DNA of 64,000 nucleotides from Rhododendron vialii (GCF_030253575.1 NC_080557.1:46018501-46082500), one strand, 5' to 3'. Positions 1-12,636 are shown, numbered from the stretch's first letter. Numbers and translations are program-made. Notes: generated from the letters alone by a model not told the origin.

Positions 1-2148
1 TCAGAAATCAGCAGGGAATTGTGATTTTACTGGTTCGAGCAACATATTCAGTAGAAGCATGATACGCACTCAAAGATATGGGGGCAAACTCGGTATTGAC
101 ATCAAAATACCAGTGGTCTGGGATAATCCTAGCAAGTAATCTCGCCAGCTTAAAGACAGAGAGGTTAATTGAAGCTAAGTCTACGACGACAATACAAGCA
201 TAGCTTGAAACACCTAACCCATTTGATTTGGTATCATTCTGAATTGCTATTCTAGTGCCGTACAATGACCGAGCTTGATTGGATTAACCAGCCCAAAAAA
301 TGTTTAAAAAAAGAAAGGGCAAAATGTCTTGCACATATGGCACATATATAAGCGCAAGATAAGACATAATAGAGCCATCCGTAGAGTACAATAAAGCACA
401 TACAAAAAACAATGAACTAAGAAACGAGCATGAGCACATATTTTCATCTAATAATAAGATACGGATTGTTGCAAAGCATGTGAAAACGACTATCACACGT
501 AAGACTTATTTGGTGTTAAAAAAAAGGTAACACTTATTTGCGATATTGAAGATGCATAGGATGACAATATATAAGACCATGAAATTTGTCTGAAGTATCA
601 AAAGATGGAGAGGATAACATCATAACATATGACTACAAACAAATGTATCCTCTTTTCCCAGTTAGTGAACAGCAACCATACATTGGATCTGCTGCTGGTA
701 ATTTCCGCACAAGAAGAGTTCCGCCCTGCCCTGCTATTGTTGGGGCCATCTCCTCTCCTTTGTTCCAATGGAAGTATGTCAACTTTCCTTGAAATAGATG
801 TTTCCATATAGCATCACCTACTTCTCTCTCAGTTATTTGACCTCCTTTATAGTTCTACATCAAAATGAAGATAATCTCAGTTCAATCTCCAAGAAAAAAT
901 ACTTAAAGCTCACAACTTTCTCTACCATAACTAAATATATTGAACGAAACAAAATACTTCTTGTTGCAGAGGCAAAAAATAATTAACATTCCAGATGGTC
1001 AAGCCAGAATAATTGCGTTCACTGGAAGTAAAATTCAAGCAGCTAGAGTTCACTTTAAGAGAAGTAGGCGGAGGCCAGATTGACTGCACGTTTGCACCTA
1101 TATGCATCCCAAGATGGTTACAAGGTTAAACTATGTTCCACTGAGAAATGAAGCTCGTCTTGTCCACATAGAGTATTCACCATATCCTTCTCCTAAAGAT
1201 ATATCATAGCTTGTACAACGTAAAAACCAATCCAACACCCTCTAGTGGTGCAAATTGAGACCACCATAAGCCAACTTATACTTTTGATTCAAGAAAACCT
1301 AATTGCCCATCATAAAGGACAATTCAACAAACATATATCAGGAGACCCACGAAAATGTTAAAGGCATGAAATGAGGGAAAGTGAATAATGGATGCCCGTG
1401 TGAGAATTGCTCTTGGCGTGGAAGAGAGAAACTCCTGATGATAAGCAGATGGAGAATTGGCGGAGAAAGACACTGTTGTGGAGCTTCATGGATGTTTTCA
1501 TGAGTCAACAAACCAAATGTAAGAGGACTTTATAGCCAAAGGCGGTGGCGTCAATGTCTGTCCTTCGTAGATGCAGAGATGATGGTAGTGGTGCTAATTA
1601 TGATAATGCTGGTAAAAAGGTGACGGTGTGGGTGGTAACTGGTAAGGCCCCTTGTCACTCTCTTTTTTGTTGTTTTCTCTTAATTTTTACTGAATTTGGG
1701 TATAATTTTCACACCACATCATTAGGCTCGACGAGAGGAACCGAAAAAGTATAAAAATATAGCCCAAAGTTGAAAAAGTTCACTAAAGACAACCAAAAAG
1801 ACACTAACAAACAGTACTTATATACCAAATTAACAAGCTAAAAATGATCCTTATCGCCAACAACCTTATAAGAAAACGAACTCCATTCGAGTGAGGAAAC
1901 TAAATGGATCTGAATACCACTCACTCAAGTTAAAATTGAAACACCAATCCAAGCAAATGGAATAAAGAGATTTAGCTTGCTTTGTCTTTTCTACACCAAG
2001 TAAATCATAAAACAACAATACCAGGTAATTTTTCCTTGTTTGGTTTTAGAAGGAAAAATATCAAAACGAAGAACAATTTTCCTCCTCACTTTCCTTTCCT
2101 TTCTTTTCCTCAAGTTCCAAACAGGCCCCATCCCCTTTGGATGGTGAG
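1..2148. other. Intergenic DNA, no supported gene
   Basis: I see no gene here that I can support. The longest reading frames are under 100 codons, lack recognisable domains and overlap one another on both strands. An 85-codon frame on the minus strand (8-265) looks somewhat protein-like and has no in-frame stop just upstream of its first Met, so it could be the end of an exon from a gene outside the window. I do not recognise it. The rest is AT-rich. Confidence 0.5.
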
Positions 2149-2460
2149 TGTTAGGATCGGAACACACACGTACACGATTCACGAGTATAAAATAGAAAAG
2201 AAATTGACACAGCAATATACGTGGTTCCCCAAAACCAGGTACGTCCACGGGAGCAAGAGAGCAGTCTTTGTTATTGATGATCACGTAATAGGGTATTACA
2301 ATAAAGAATATTTATACCTCCTCTATTCCTGCCCTAATCCGTATTATGGCCTGAATACCCATAATACCTTTATAACTCCGTTCCATTCTGCTTCGCTCCA
2401 CTACGCTCGCAACTGACCCTTATTGTAGAACTTCTAATATGTGAGCCACATGTTCTAACA
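2149..2460. mobile_element. Small solo LTR (312 bp) with 5-bp target duplication
   Basis: The stretch begins TGTTAGGATCGG and ends TGTTCTAACA, so it has TG...CA termini with a short inverted match. It is flanked by the 5-bp direct repeat GTGAG (2144-2148 and 2461-2465). Those are the marks of an integrated LTR retroelement. Inside are a TATAAAAT stretch and the ACGTGG...CCACGGG pattern seen in many plant LTRs, often of Copia type or TRIM type. No internal region or second LTR is next to it, so it is a solo LTR: a fossil left after recombination between two LTRs. Confidence 0.75.
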
Positions 2461-3441
2461 GTGAGAAAGGATGAGATAAGAAAGGGATCCTTTTCTCACC
2501 AATTCTCACCATTTTTGCGTGAGATTGGGTGAGGAAGGGGAAAGGCCAATCAAAAAATATCATTTCTTGTACTCTTCTCTCCATTTCTCACCAAAATGCT
2601 CAAATGAGTGATTTGGGTAGAAACCAAAACCCTTTCCCTTCATCTCTCATGAAACCCCTCCATCCAAGGGGCTACACCTCACCAGAAAATCCTATCCAAA
2701 CACTGATCGTAAGATATCGCAGAGAAATAAACGCAAACAAATCACAATCGATTTGGAAAATGCATTGTGTGTGTGTGTGTTTTAGGCGGAGGAGTAGAGA
2801 GGGAGGGGATGTGGGATGACCTTGCAGGTGAGGGAGACGGAGTACTCGAATTTGTGGGCGATGTATCGGAACCAAGTCGAGAGAGAAACCATCGCAGGTC
2901 GGTGATATCTTTCGCCGTAGCTTCACTTCTTGATCCCCTTTTTCTCACCTTAAACCCTTCGATGTCTTCTTTATGTTTGATCTCCCCTGGTTTTTCATTT
3001 GTGTTGGGATTTTAGTTAGGGTTTTCTTTTTTTCTTTTTCCAGCAGTTTAGGCCTTTTTAGAAAATTACTACTGTACAATAAATTATATTATACTCCGTA
3101 TTTTTTAATGGAGTGAACAATTAATTGATTATTTGTCTTTTAGTAATATTCCAGATTACATACCACACACGCAGATTTGTATGCGCTCAAATTCAATTCA
3201 ACCATTCGTGCCAAGATAAAAGACCAGATGCCGCTCAACACCCCGCTTGATAAGAAATGCTTGACAGCATCCACAGGTCTAGCCAAGGTCGAGTTCCTCC
3301 TCATTTCTAATGCTTTATATATCAATGCACCTTTTCCAATATATACATACATAACAAATATTAATGTACTTTTTGTGTATTAACCATTATGGATTGAGAT
3401 TAACATTTTCTTTCTAATCGGTTAAAAAGCCCATTTTGTCC
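2461..3441. other. Intergenic DNA
   Basis: There is no supported gene. The stretch holds a short (GT)n run near 2766-2780 and AT-rich sequence. Reading frames on both strands here are short and overlap each other. Confidence 0.5.
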
Positions 3442-3836
3442 GGACGCGGGGGGCTGCTGTACCCAAGGGGATAGCAGCGTACTGCTGTCTCAATTTTGGG
3501 GCCCACCCCGGTCTCGCTCCAATGATCTGAATCGTTCACTTTGTAAAGCTCGTCGAGTAGAACAGCTATGCAAAAAATCAGCTTAATTGGATATCATTAA
3601 GTACCTGATCGAAGCCCATATAACTCTCAGTCCATGGGTTATAGCGGATTTGATCCAGTGTTTCGGATCCATTCTTTTTAAGATAAAAAGGTTCCGATCA
3701 GGTACTTAATGATATCCAATTAAGCTGATTTTTAGCACAGTTGTTCTACTCAACGAGCTCTACAAAGTGAACGATTCAGATCATCGGAGCGAAACCGGGG
3801 TGGGCCCCAAAATAGGGTGCAGCAGCCCCCCTCCCT
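3442..3836. mobile_element. Foldback MITE of Mutator type, copy 1
   Basis: This 395-bp element folds back on itself. A left arm from GGGGGGCTGCTG (3448) pairs with a right arm ending CAGCAGCCCCCC (3831), and the pairing runs about 170 bp inward with few mismatches. It is flanked by the 11-bp direct repeat CCATTTTGTCC (3431-3441 and 3837-3847). Long terminal inverted repeats with a 9-11 bp target duplication are typical of Mutator-like (MULE) elements. It has no coding capacity. A related copy lies at 31746-32150, and the centres of the two elements also match. Confidence 0.85.
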
Positions 3837-4085
3837 CCATTTTGTCCAATGGTTTGTCAGTGTAAACTCACGTGTGACGAAAATTGCCTATTTGGGAAAA
3901 CAAACGCAACTATTAAAAATTATTTTACACAGTTTGTGTAAACAAAAATTTTCTCCAAATCAATTAGATTGTGTTGCGTTGTCATATATTATTAATTGGA
4001 ACCACTATTTTAATGACATAATGCAATTTAATTGATTTGGAAGAAACTTTTATTTACACAAACAGTGTATAATTATAGTATAATT

Positions 4086-4243
4086 AGGTCCCGTTCTCGA
4101 AAGGAAAATAAGTATTTATTTTTTAAGGAGATAGATCTAGGAACAAAACATTTGACAATACTTTTGACACTAAATCTTAACCATTGCTTTGGATGGCTAG
4201 GATTAAAAGTAAAAAAGACCACACTTTCTCTCTTGTTTTCACT

Positions 4244-4285
<42 letters not shown>

Positions 4286-5339
4286 GACATCCCCTCCCCA
4301 CTCTCCTACCAACACCCCATTGCCAAATTACCTCCGGGAATAATGTCTCATATAATGTCGCAAAAAATCTTATTTGAGAAATAGATAAAGTACACAAAAA
4401 TCACACCCACTATTCTTTAGATACTACGCCCTAATATCCATCAAAATGACAAAATCAAAAGGAAAAATAAGATATGTGTAAATAGATATTGCATCACCAA
4501 ATGAAGACATGCAACCCACGGGCTCTCTCGATTGCAGCTCGTTCGCGACATTATATGTGTTGAACCCCTCTCTCTCTCTCCCTCCCCTGCTCTCGGCCTT
4601 CTCTATTTTGAAAGAAAAAAAACAGGAAAGAAATACAGATTCGGCTACTCCGGTCTACAGTAGCAGACGACTCCGGCACACCATCTTAGTTAATTTAGGT
4701 GTCAAACGAAATCTGTAAATAGATGTGTTATATTTTCAATTGATGTAACTATGCTATCCTCTTGTTGCTATTTATTGTTCATTTTTGTTTTGTTTGGTGA
4801 AAATTAATCATCATGGTAGAAGAAGGTTCAGTGAGATACATTTTTTTTTGTTTTGTCTGGATTTTCATTTGGACTTTCTTACATAGATTGTTGAAACTTT
4901 CTGCCATTATTGTGCTTGTTTTTTATTTATGTCCATATTTAGAGGGGATTAACTATAATTTACCCTTTGGGATTTACAGTTGACACTTGACAGGAAAGAG
5001 GAGGGGGGTTGGGTTTGTACGTGAGTGAGGGAGGGGAGAGAGAGAATGTGTGATCTTTTTACTTTTAATCCTAGCGCAATGATTAGGATTTAGTGTGAAA
5101 AATATTGGCAAATGTTTTGTCCCTGAATCTCTTTTTTAAGATGACAATTTTAGCTCAAAAATTATGTATTTGTGTAAATAATTTTTCTATCAATATATAT
5201 CTTGTTTGAAAGATTTCGATGAGATTTTTTATATGGTGGAAAAAAAAATTTAAAAATGATTTTTTATTTACACAATTTTTTAGTTTGAAAATGTGAAATA
5301 AGTATTTATTTTTTAAAAAAGTGTTCTGAAATGGAACCT
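4086..5339. mobile_element. Non-autonomous foldback DNA element, about 1.25 kb
   Basis: The ends are inverted: AGGTCCCGTTCTCGAA on the left matches the reverse complement of the right end (AGGTTCCATTTCAGAA). The arms continue inward. The stretch from about 4140 to 4235 (ACAAAACATTTG and the following 80 bases) matches the reverse complement of about 5045-5130 closely. The middle holds a (CT)n run at about 4239-4283 and a CT-rich stretch near 4565-4600. No transposase frame is seen. I could not find a clear target duplication. Shorter elements with similar GGTTCCGTTT ends lie near 24250. Confidence 0.65.
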
Positions 5340-5669
5340 ATCTATATATTACATATTTTTAGATTTCAATATGTCTATTATTTTTAAATTTAAAATTATC
5401 TTATTAAAAAATAAAAATTTATTTTACGTTCATTAATCTCATATTGAATTGAATTCGATCGTAACTATCTGGTCGTCGTTGGCCCCACCATACGGCAAAG
5501 AGACGACAGGAACACGCCACGCGTATCTGACATTCCCAATTTCTACTCTCACCCTTATCTCTCTCAGACTAGACCAATTCAATCTCTCTCTCTCTCCGCC
5601 CAATACCTCGCACAGGTCACGCCGACGTCGGTTAACCCAATCCAAACCCTACACTCCGACACAACCACC

Positions 5670-8600
5670 ATGGACAAATTGAAGCTGGCCTCGTCCTCGC
5701 TGGGCGAGCGGCTCAAAACCGGGTCCGCCCAGATGACCCGGCTTGTCAGCACCAAGATGAGATCTATCCTCCAGCCCCCCACGCCGGAGTCCAGGATGGT
5801 CGACGACGCGACGTCGGACCACCTGGAGGAGCCCGACTGGGGGATGAACCTCCGCATATGCGCCATGATCAACGCCGAGGAGTTCAGCGGGGCCGAGGTC
5901 GTGAGGGCGGTGAAGCGGAAGCTATCGGGGAAGAGTGACAAGGGGCGGAGGCTGGGGCTGGATCTGCTGGAGGCGTGCACGTCCAACTGCGAGAAGGTGT
6001 TCTCGGAGGTGGCGTCGGAGAAGGTGTTGGACGAGATGGTGAGGGTGATTGAGGATCCGAGGTGCGATGGGGAGACTAGGGTGAAGGCGCTGGAGTTGGT
6101 TAGGGCATGGGGGGAGTCCGAGGATCTCAAGTATTTGCCCGTGTTTCATCAGACTTATATGGTAACATCTCCTTAAGATACGTTTATACTCGTACTAATC
6201 GAAAAAGATACGTTCTTTACTCATATCCTAAGTTAGATAAAAGAAATTACTCGTATCCTAAGTCACGTGTACGTGCGAGAATAATACACGAGAGGGAGGA
6301 TCGAGAGCGGGAGTGCAGGACGCTACTGGAGGATTATGTGACTGAGCATATCCCCTAGGGTGTGTGCGAAAGTGGGAACGCAAACGCAAGTTTGAAAGTG
6401 TTTTTCAAACTTCTGAAATGGGAAGTTCGCAAGAGAGAGGATTGACAACGGGAGTGTAGAAAAACGTATTTGGGCCGTATTGTTTGGTAGTTGTCTACGC
6501 TGGAGTAAATGAGTAGAATGATGATATTGCTCAACTCTCTTATTGTGACTATTGTCCGCAGAGGTTAAGGTCATATGTGTTGGCCCGTTATGCACTTTTT
6601 CATTCCTCTCCCTGATATTGCATCTTCTATCTTTGTATCTATATATGTGCATGCATCATGCATGTTGGAAGTAAGAAGTATAAGCCTTAGACCGGGAAAT
6701 ACCGATTAACTAGCTAAAGTAAAAAGTTAGCCAACAGATCCAAATATCGGATGAGTGACAAGGAAACATGACTTACAACCAACATATCCGAAAAAGCAGT
6801 GAGGAATCCATACAACTTTTAACTACATTCCCTTTTCAGCGCATTGGGAATTTGTTTGAGTGCAACTTTTTATACAAACCACACGGGTTTCTTATTCAAG
6901 ATTATATCTGTATGCTAGCTGTAAATGAGCATGATATGTAAGGGAGGGCATGGTTCTCTTAAATGAGGACCTGGTGGGATACACCCAGGTCTCTTATTAG
7001 TAAAAGCCAGTAGCTGTGTTTAAGGAAACTGTAGGGTGAATGTAACATACATATGTTCTCCTAAAAATTGGTGAGCAACTGTCGGCCCTCCCTGTCCCTT
7101 GAGGGAATCCTTATTCTACCTCACATGCTTCAGTTTTTCGGGTTATGCTTACGTTCCATATTAGCTACTGTATCAGGAGAAACCCTACTTGGTGTTCCAA
7201 CATAGATCTTTGCTGCAGTTTCAGCTTATGTGAGTAAAGGTCAAGACTCAACAGGTAACCTGTTGAAAATGAAATTATGCCAGAGACAGCACCAAAACAG
7301 TTTCTGTTCAAGACATGGAAGGAACAAAGCTAACTACAGGTTCCTTGTAAAAAGTGTAGGAGGAAAAGTTAGTTTGGGGTTAGCTTAGGTAAGGGAAAAA
7401 ACCTAGAAGTGCATGCATGGTGTGTGCCAATCCGATATTGAATTGAGAACTGACAGTATATGCAATTATTCATTTGCAAACGGCTGCCCTAGTGCGCATT
7501 TGGTGAAAAAAGAACAAATTCCTCGCTCCACCCAAATTTAACCTTCGGCTTTGTCCATTAGCCTTTTTGAATAAATCCATCTCTTACTGCGTGTTTGTGG
7601 CGCGGACCCGCAAGATCCAACAGAATGCAGATTTGCTCGGTAGAGAGAGGATGATGCTTTTTATGTGAACTAGCTTGTAAAATAAGCTTTCACTAATGAC
7701 TACAGAAAAGTCTGTGCACTTTGGTTGCCTGCATCTATGCCATGTTTGTTTCGGGTATCCGGGACTCGGGAGGTGACTACTACTTCTGCGTCCCACTTTA
7801 TGCCACGTTTTATTTGATAAGTAAGGCATGTACTAATTGTCTAGTTTGACCGCATAATAGCATGTAATTGGTAATGGTTTAGGGATGTTTTTCCGCCATC
7901 TGGTCTTTTATCACTCATACCCTTCTGTCATATCTGGAAGCCAAATGGAGTATAGGACAAGATTTCTTATCATGCTTGCCCTTATTGATGATTTCTTTAT
8001 CAATTTTTTTTATCGGCAAAAAAATTTTCATTCATCACGAGGATACAAAAGGAAATCAATACAATACAGTAGAAATCAGTACGATGATTTCTTTATCTAT
8101 TGCCCATGTGACTATGATATTCAAAACTGGCTTGTGTGACTTTGGTCGTCAACTATCTCATTTATTTATAGCTATCCTACCATCATTTGATGGAGGAAAA
8201 ACTTTCTCACACCAAGGGAGCCCGCTGAAATTTATACATTGTTTGTCTTTCTGTTGCCAATCTCTATTCGATTTGTTTTGGTTAGTGTCGGCAGATCTAT
8301 TAATATTATTTCCTGGTACTCTGTTTATGCCTTTATGGGCATCTAGATTACCATAAGATTGGTTTGGCAAGATTATTTATTTGATTTCCTTGTATATACA
8401 AAACTAGACATGTACCGGCATACATGGATTTCTCTTAGCAAATTACATGGACACTGATGATGAATCCTCTCTTTAATTGTGTTACTGTGGCAGAACTTGA
8501 AGACTAGAGAGATACCGCAGTCAGCAGGGGATGGGAATCGGGCCCCCATGCAGTATTCCTTAGAATCATATATTGATGAACAGCCCATGTCACCTCCTGA

Positions 8601-9503
8601 AAGATACCCTGTTCCTGATTCGGGTTTGCACGGTGCAGATAATGCTACTTTTCCATATGGTTATGGCATCCAGTCCATTGAGGAGAAGAAAGAGATCCTA
8701 GAAATCACTCGTAACAGCCTTGAAATTCTTTCTAGCATTTTAAATTCCGGATCAGAACCAAAACCCATCAAGGTAGATTTGTTACTTTTTTCATGAGTAT
8801 TATATCGCTAGTAGATTTCCACTTCTTTTGTGAGACCTCTAACTGTGAGCATGTGCCTCATGTTTTGCTCTTTTCTCTGAATGCTAACTGGTATATCTAA
8901 TTTATCGGAAAAATCTCCAATCTTTTCTCTCGAGCACTATATAGCATCAAGTCTGACAGGATGTCCAGAATTTCAAGATATGCCACTGGGGGCTTTTTGG
9001 ATCTGAACCCACGGTCCCCTTTGATGTAAAATGTTGCACACCTATAGGTATGAAGTGATTGGAAACCTGAAAAAGTTCTCGTGTCACTGCAGGATGATCT
9101 AACAGTTAGCATGTTCGAGAAGTGCAAGCAGTCGCTACCTATTGTCCAAAGGGTTGCAGAGACCACCACTGATGATGAAGTTATGCTCTTTGAGGCTCTG
9201 CATCTTAATGAAGAGCTGCAACAAATCATTTTCAAGTATGAGGAAATGGAAGCTGCTCTATCATCTGCAAGTGCGCCACCAGAAAATCCTCATAGTGCAG
9301 AATCAGACTTGCCCATCCTCGAGACTCCTCATAGTGCAGAATCAGACTTGCCCATCCTCGCGACTCCTCATAGTGCAGAATTAGACTTGCCCGTCCTCGA
9401 GACTCGAAGAGAAACAGAAATGGCAGATTCCCCAAGTGAGGAGAAACAATCGAGCAGTGGAACCCAAAAGCTTGATTTCCAAAAGAAAGAACATGGCACC
9501 TAG
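5670..9503 (+). CDS. TOL2: TOL (TOM1-like) ubiquitin-binding VHS-GAT protein, closest to TOL2
   Basis: Three exons (5670-6161, 8494-8772, 9093-9503), all phase 0 with GT-AG introns, encode 393 residues. The N-terminus MDKLKLASSSLGERLKTG and the block ESRMVDDATSDHLEEPDWGM strongly resemble Arabidopsis TOL2 (from memory). The VHS domain spans about residues 45-163 and the GAT domain about 225-312, including SIEEKKEILEITRNSLEIL. TOL proteins replace ESCRT-0 in plants: they bind ubiquitinated membrane cargo at the plasma membrane and endosomes and pass it to ESCRT-I for vacuolar degradation. The C-terminal tail is acidic and holds a 13-residue unit repeated three times (about residues 323-361). 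Intron 1 is long (2,332 bp) and shows no gene. The exact TOL number is inferred. Confidence 0.9.
6162..8493 (+). other. Long intron 1 of the TOL gene
   Basis: This is non-coding sequence between the VHS exon and the GAT exon. The donor is ATG|GTAACA and the acceptor is TGGCAG|AAC. Frames inside it are short and lack domains. I found no transposon ends that I could define. Confidence 0.8.
9288..9404 (+). repeat. Three tandem 39-bp units inside the TOL coding region
   Basis: Units start at 9288, 9327 and 9366, each opening CCTCATAGTGCAGAA. Each encodes 13 residues beginning PHSAESDLP. They differ at a few bases only. The period is a multiple of three, so unit number can change without breaking the frame. 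The repeat lies in the acidic tail after the GAT domain. Confidence 0.95.
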
Positions 9504-10463
9504 TCCACTATGACTCGAGACAGTGAATTAAAGTAGTTTTTCCGTGTATTTATTTTTCTTTCTTTTCCGTCTGCGGGAATACTATCGTTAGGCATTAGGC
9601 GCTTCCCGTTGTCCAGCTATGTGTAATTAGTTTCGTTTAGTTTTACTTAGATGTAGTTGGTATCTATGTTTCTGTGGAAACACTGACCATTTTGTATGAT
9701 CGGGTTGAGTTTCTTCGTGTCCGTTTTGATTTTTTTCATTTTCTTGTTGATGCAAAGTTTTAGGTTGTGGCTGTTGCACACTGCAGTCTTGGGTATAACT
9801 CACGCACTATACTCAGTTGTAGAAATGCACTTTGGTAGCCAGGCGATGGTGATATGAGACTTCGCTTCAACGCTGCTGCAAAATTTATGCATGCAATGCA
9901 TGCCAGAGCATAAACATGAAGAGTTGAGAAAATGGAAGACCCAGTTTTTGTAACAAGATGAGCTGTTTTCAATTGTTTGACCCTATGCTATGGAGCATCG
10001 GATTGGACTCTATATTTAATTAGGCTATGCATGTTCAATGTTTGGTTAAAGCTTTTACGGTCAGGATAAACCATGTATTCTTACAAAGTGTGGATATACA
10101 ATAAGTTAAAAACGAAACCCGCATGATCTCACCTATTCGTTTTGGCAATCAATAATTTTGATTTTAACTCTCTTCCTTCGAAAAATTTGTTTAAAATTTA
10201 GACTTTTTGGAAGGCCACAATTCACCTCCATAAAATCTTATTCACGGAGGTCCTTGAATAAGTTTTTCTCCGATTTATATAAGTGATCATACACCACTTC
10301 ATCAATCTCATAGTAGTGATCCCAATTCTGATGGACTCAGGGTCCATTCCAGATGATGCAGCTCAAACACACAGGAATACCCCCTCAAACAACTTCTCAG
10401 AAACCCAAAGACACTTGCTCTCTGACCAGACCCCATAGGTGTAAGCCATCAGGTTTCACTACC
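9504..10463. other. TOL 3' region and distal promoter of globulin A
   Basis: The first part is the 3' UTR of the TOL gene (T-rich). From about 10290 the sequence is homologous to the upstream regions of globulin genes B and C. The shared blocks include CTTCATCAATCT, a GTGATCC motif, GATGATGCA followed by CACAC.GGAATACCC, and TAGGTGTAAGCCA. No gene lies here. Confidence 0.6.
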
Positions 10464-10550
10464 CATGCAAGCTGAAAGCTGGCTCAAAAAGAAACAAAGA
10501 CACCAAACCCATATGTGGCAACCCACAACCTCCCTCTCTCTCCTATAAAA
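10464..10550 (+). promoter_or_regulatory. Seed promoter of globulin A: RY/legumin box and TATA box
   Basis: The RY element CATGCA (10464-10469) sits in the legumin-box context CCATGCAAGCTG. A TATA box (TATAAAA, 10544-10550) lies 66 bp before the ATG. Between them is ATATGTGGCAACCC, shared with genes B and C. RY elements are bound by B3 factors of the ABI3/FUS3/LEC2 group during seed maturation; that is family knowledge, not shown here. Confidence 0.85.
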
Positions 10551-10615
10551 ACCCACACTCTCCATTCCCCACTTCACAAACCAAAAACTTACAATTAACC
10601 ACTTCATATATAGCA

Positions 10616-12636
10616 ATGGCTAAGCTTTCCATGCTCTCAGTTTTCCTCTGTTTTCTCGTTCTGTTCCATTGCTCTGTTGCCTACGGGCAGCAAGGAAGCC
10701 GCTGGGGTCGAAGAAGCCCGTTTGGGGAGCAAGGGCAGCGCGGGCAGAGGCGGCAAGGCGATTGCCAGCTCAACAACCTGAATGCCCAGGAACCACAGCA
10801 CCGGCTCCACGCCGAAGCTGGGGTGACCGAGTTCTGGGACTTCGACGATGATCAGTTCCGGTGCGCCGGTGTCGCCGCCTGCAGGAATATCATCCAGCCC
10901 AGAGGCCTTTTCTTGCCCGCCTACACCAATGCCCCTACCCTCATCTACATTCTCCAAGGTTATTTTTATACTTTTACGATTCTTTTCATCGAGTGAAATG
11001 ATTAATCCAAAAAATTATTTTAAAAAGCAAAAAAAAGCTATGAAACGTTAAAAAGAAAATACGGAAAAAAAATTTAGAAAAAAAGTTTACAAGAATTTAT
11101 GTATGAATTTTCTATGGTATACAAAATTTTGCATGAATTTATGTATTACTTGGACCTTAGTATGAACAAATTGTTGTGGATGCAGGCAGGGGAATTCAAG
11201 GGGTGATGATGTCTGGCTGTCCCGAGACCTACCAATCATCGCAGCAACAATCTGAAGGAGGCGGACGACGGGAAGGAGGAGGCCAGAGATTCCGCGACCA
11301 GCATCAGAAGATCCGCCGCTTCCGAGAGGGCGACGTTATCGCATTGCCTGCCGGAGTGGCACACTGGTGCTATAACGACGGCGACAGCGAGCTTGTCGCT
11401 GTCATAATGGAAGACACCGGCAACCACCAAAACCAGCTCGACAACAACCCCAGGGTAAGGTTAATTCAACACAACATATATGAAGTGTGGGATCCACATG
11501 TATTGCGTAGAGCTCGTGTAAATTCCTAAATATTTTCTGTTCGAAATTGTAGAAATTCTTCCTTGCCGGAAACCCACAACAACAAGGACAGCAGCAGCAG
11601 CAGCAAAGAGAAACGTTCCGCCGCCGGGGGGAACGTCAGGAACGGAACTTCGGAAACGTTTTCAGCGGCTTCGATACCGAGGTCTTGGCAGAGGCTTTCG
11701 GAGTGGACAGGGAGACCGCGAGGAAGCTTCAGGGGCAAGATGACAACAGGGGCCACATCATCAGGGTGGAAGGAGATCTTCAGGTGTTGAGGCCATCAAG
11801 GAGCAGGGAGGAACAAGAGGAGGAGGAGAGAGGGCGCGAATACGGCCGCCGCGCCAATGGCTTGGAAGAGACCATTTGCAGTGCTAGACTGGTCGAGAAC
11901 ATCAACGATCCATCGCGCGCCGATTTCTTCAACCCAAGAGCCGGGCGTCTCACTACCTTGAACAACTTCAATCTCCCTATTCTTAACTTCCTCCGACTCA
12001 GTGCTGAGAAAGGAGTTCTCTATAGGGTATGAGAATCATTTCTATGTTCAAAATTTCGAAATTCACTTACAGAGAGTTTAGAAACAAAAAAGTTCAAATA
12101 CAATTTCGGACACAATTGCATCCCATCATTGTCATCGTCGAATTGCATAGTCATATTGTGGTGGTTTTGGCATCAAAATCATTTTTTTTTTTGACATCAT
12201 TGCAAACTAAAATATTGTGAAATTTGTTGTGGAAACTGTGCAGGATGCTTTCATGCCACCACACTACAAGCTAAACGCCCACTGCGTGCTCTACGCAACG
12301 AGGGGAGAGGCCCAGATGCAGATCGTAGACAACAGGGGACAATCAGTGTTCAACGACAGGATCCGGGAGGGACAGATGGTGGTGGTGCCGCAGAACTTCG
12401 TGGTGTCAAAACAGGCCGGAAACGAGGGGTTCGAGTGGGTGGCCATGAAGACCCACGAGAACGCCATGTTCAGCACTCTCGCCGGTCGCACTTCAGCCCT
12501 GCGTGCCATGCCGGTGGATGTTGTGGCCAACGCGTACCAGATTTCTCGGGACGAGGCGATGAGGCTGAAGATGAACAGGGAGGAGACTATCTTGATGGAA
12601 CCAAGGCAGGCTGGGAGGATCCGTAGTGTTGCCTAA
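10616..12636 (+). CDS. 11S globulin (legumin) seed storage protein A
   Basis: Four exons (10616-10958, 11186-11454, 11553-12026, 12244-12636) with introns in phases 1, 0 and 0, the standard legumin plan, encode 492 residues. A signal peptide ([20 protein letters not shown]...) ends near residue 24. Two cupin domains follow. The acidic chain keeps the paired cysteines in GDCQLN and QFRCAG and the interchain cysteine in MSGCPETY; its partner is in EETICS. The vacuolar processing enzyme site is Asn306-Gly307 (RRAN|GLEE). A Gln-rich run near residue 212 is typical of the variable region. It forms hexamers stored in protein storage vacuoles as a nitrogen source. The C-terminus is RIRSVA. A poly(A) signal AATAAA lies at 12823. 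It looks whole. Confidence 0.97.

Noticed and set aside
8-265. 85-codon frame on the minus strand, considered as the end of a gene beyond the window
   Set aside because: I could not link it to any family and no splice partner is visible; noted only in the intergenic entry.
1982-2416. 144-codon frame
   Set aside because: Most of it lies inside the small solo LTR (2149-2460), so it is not treated as a host gene.
5579-6130. 183-codon frame on the minus strand
   Set aside because: Shadow of the GC-rich first exon of the TOL gene on the other strand.
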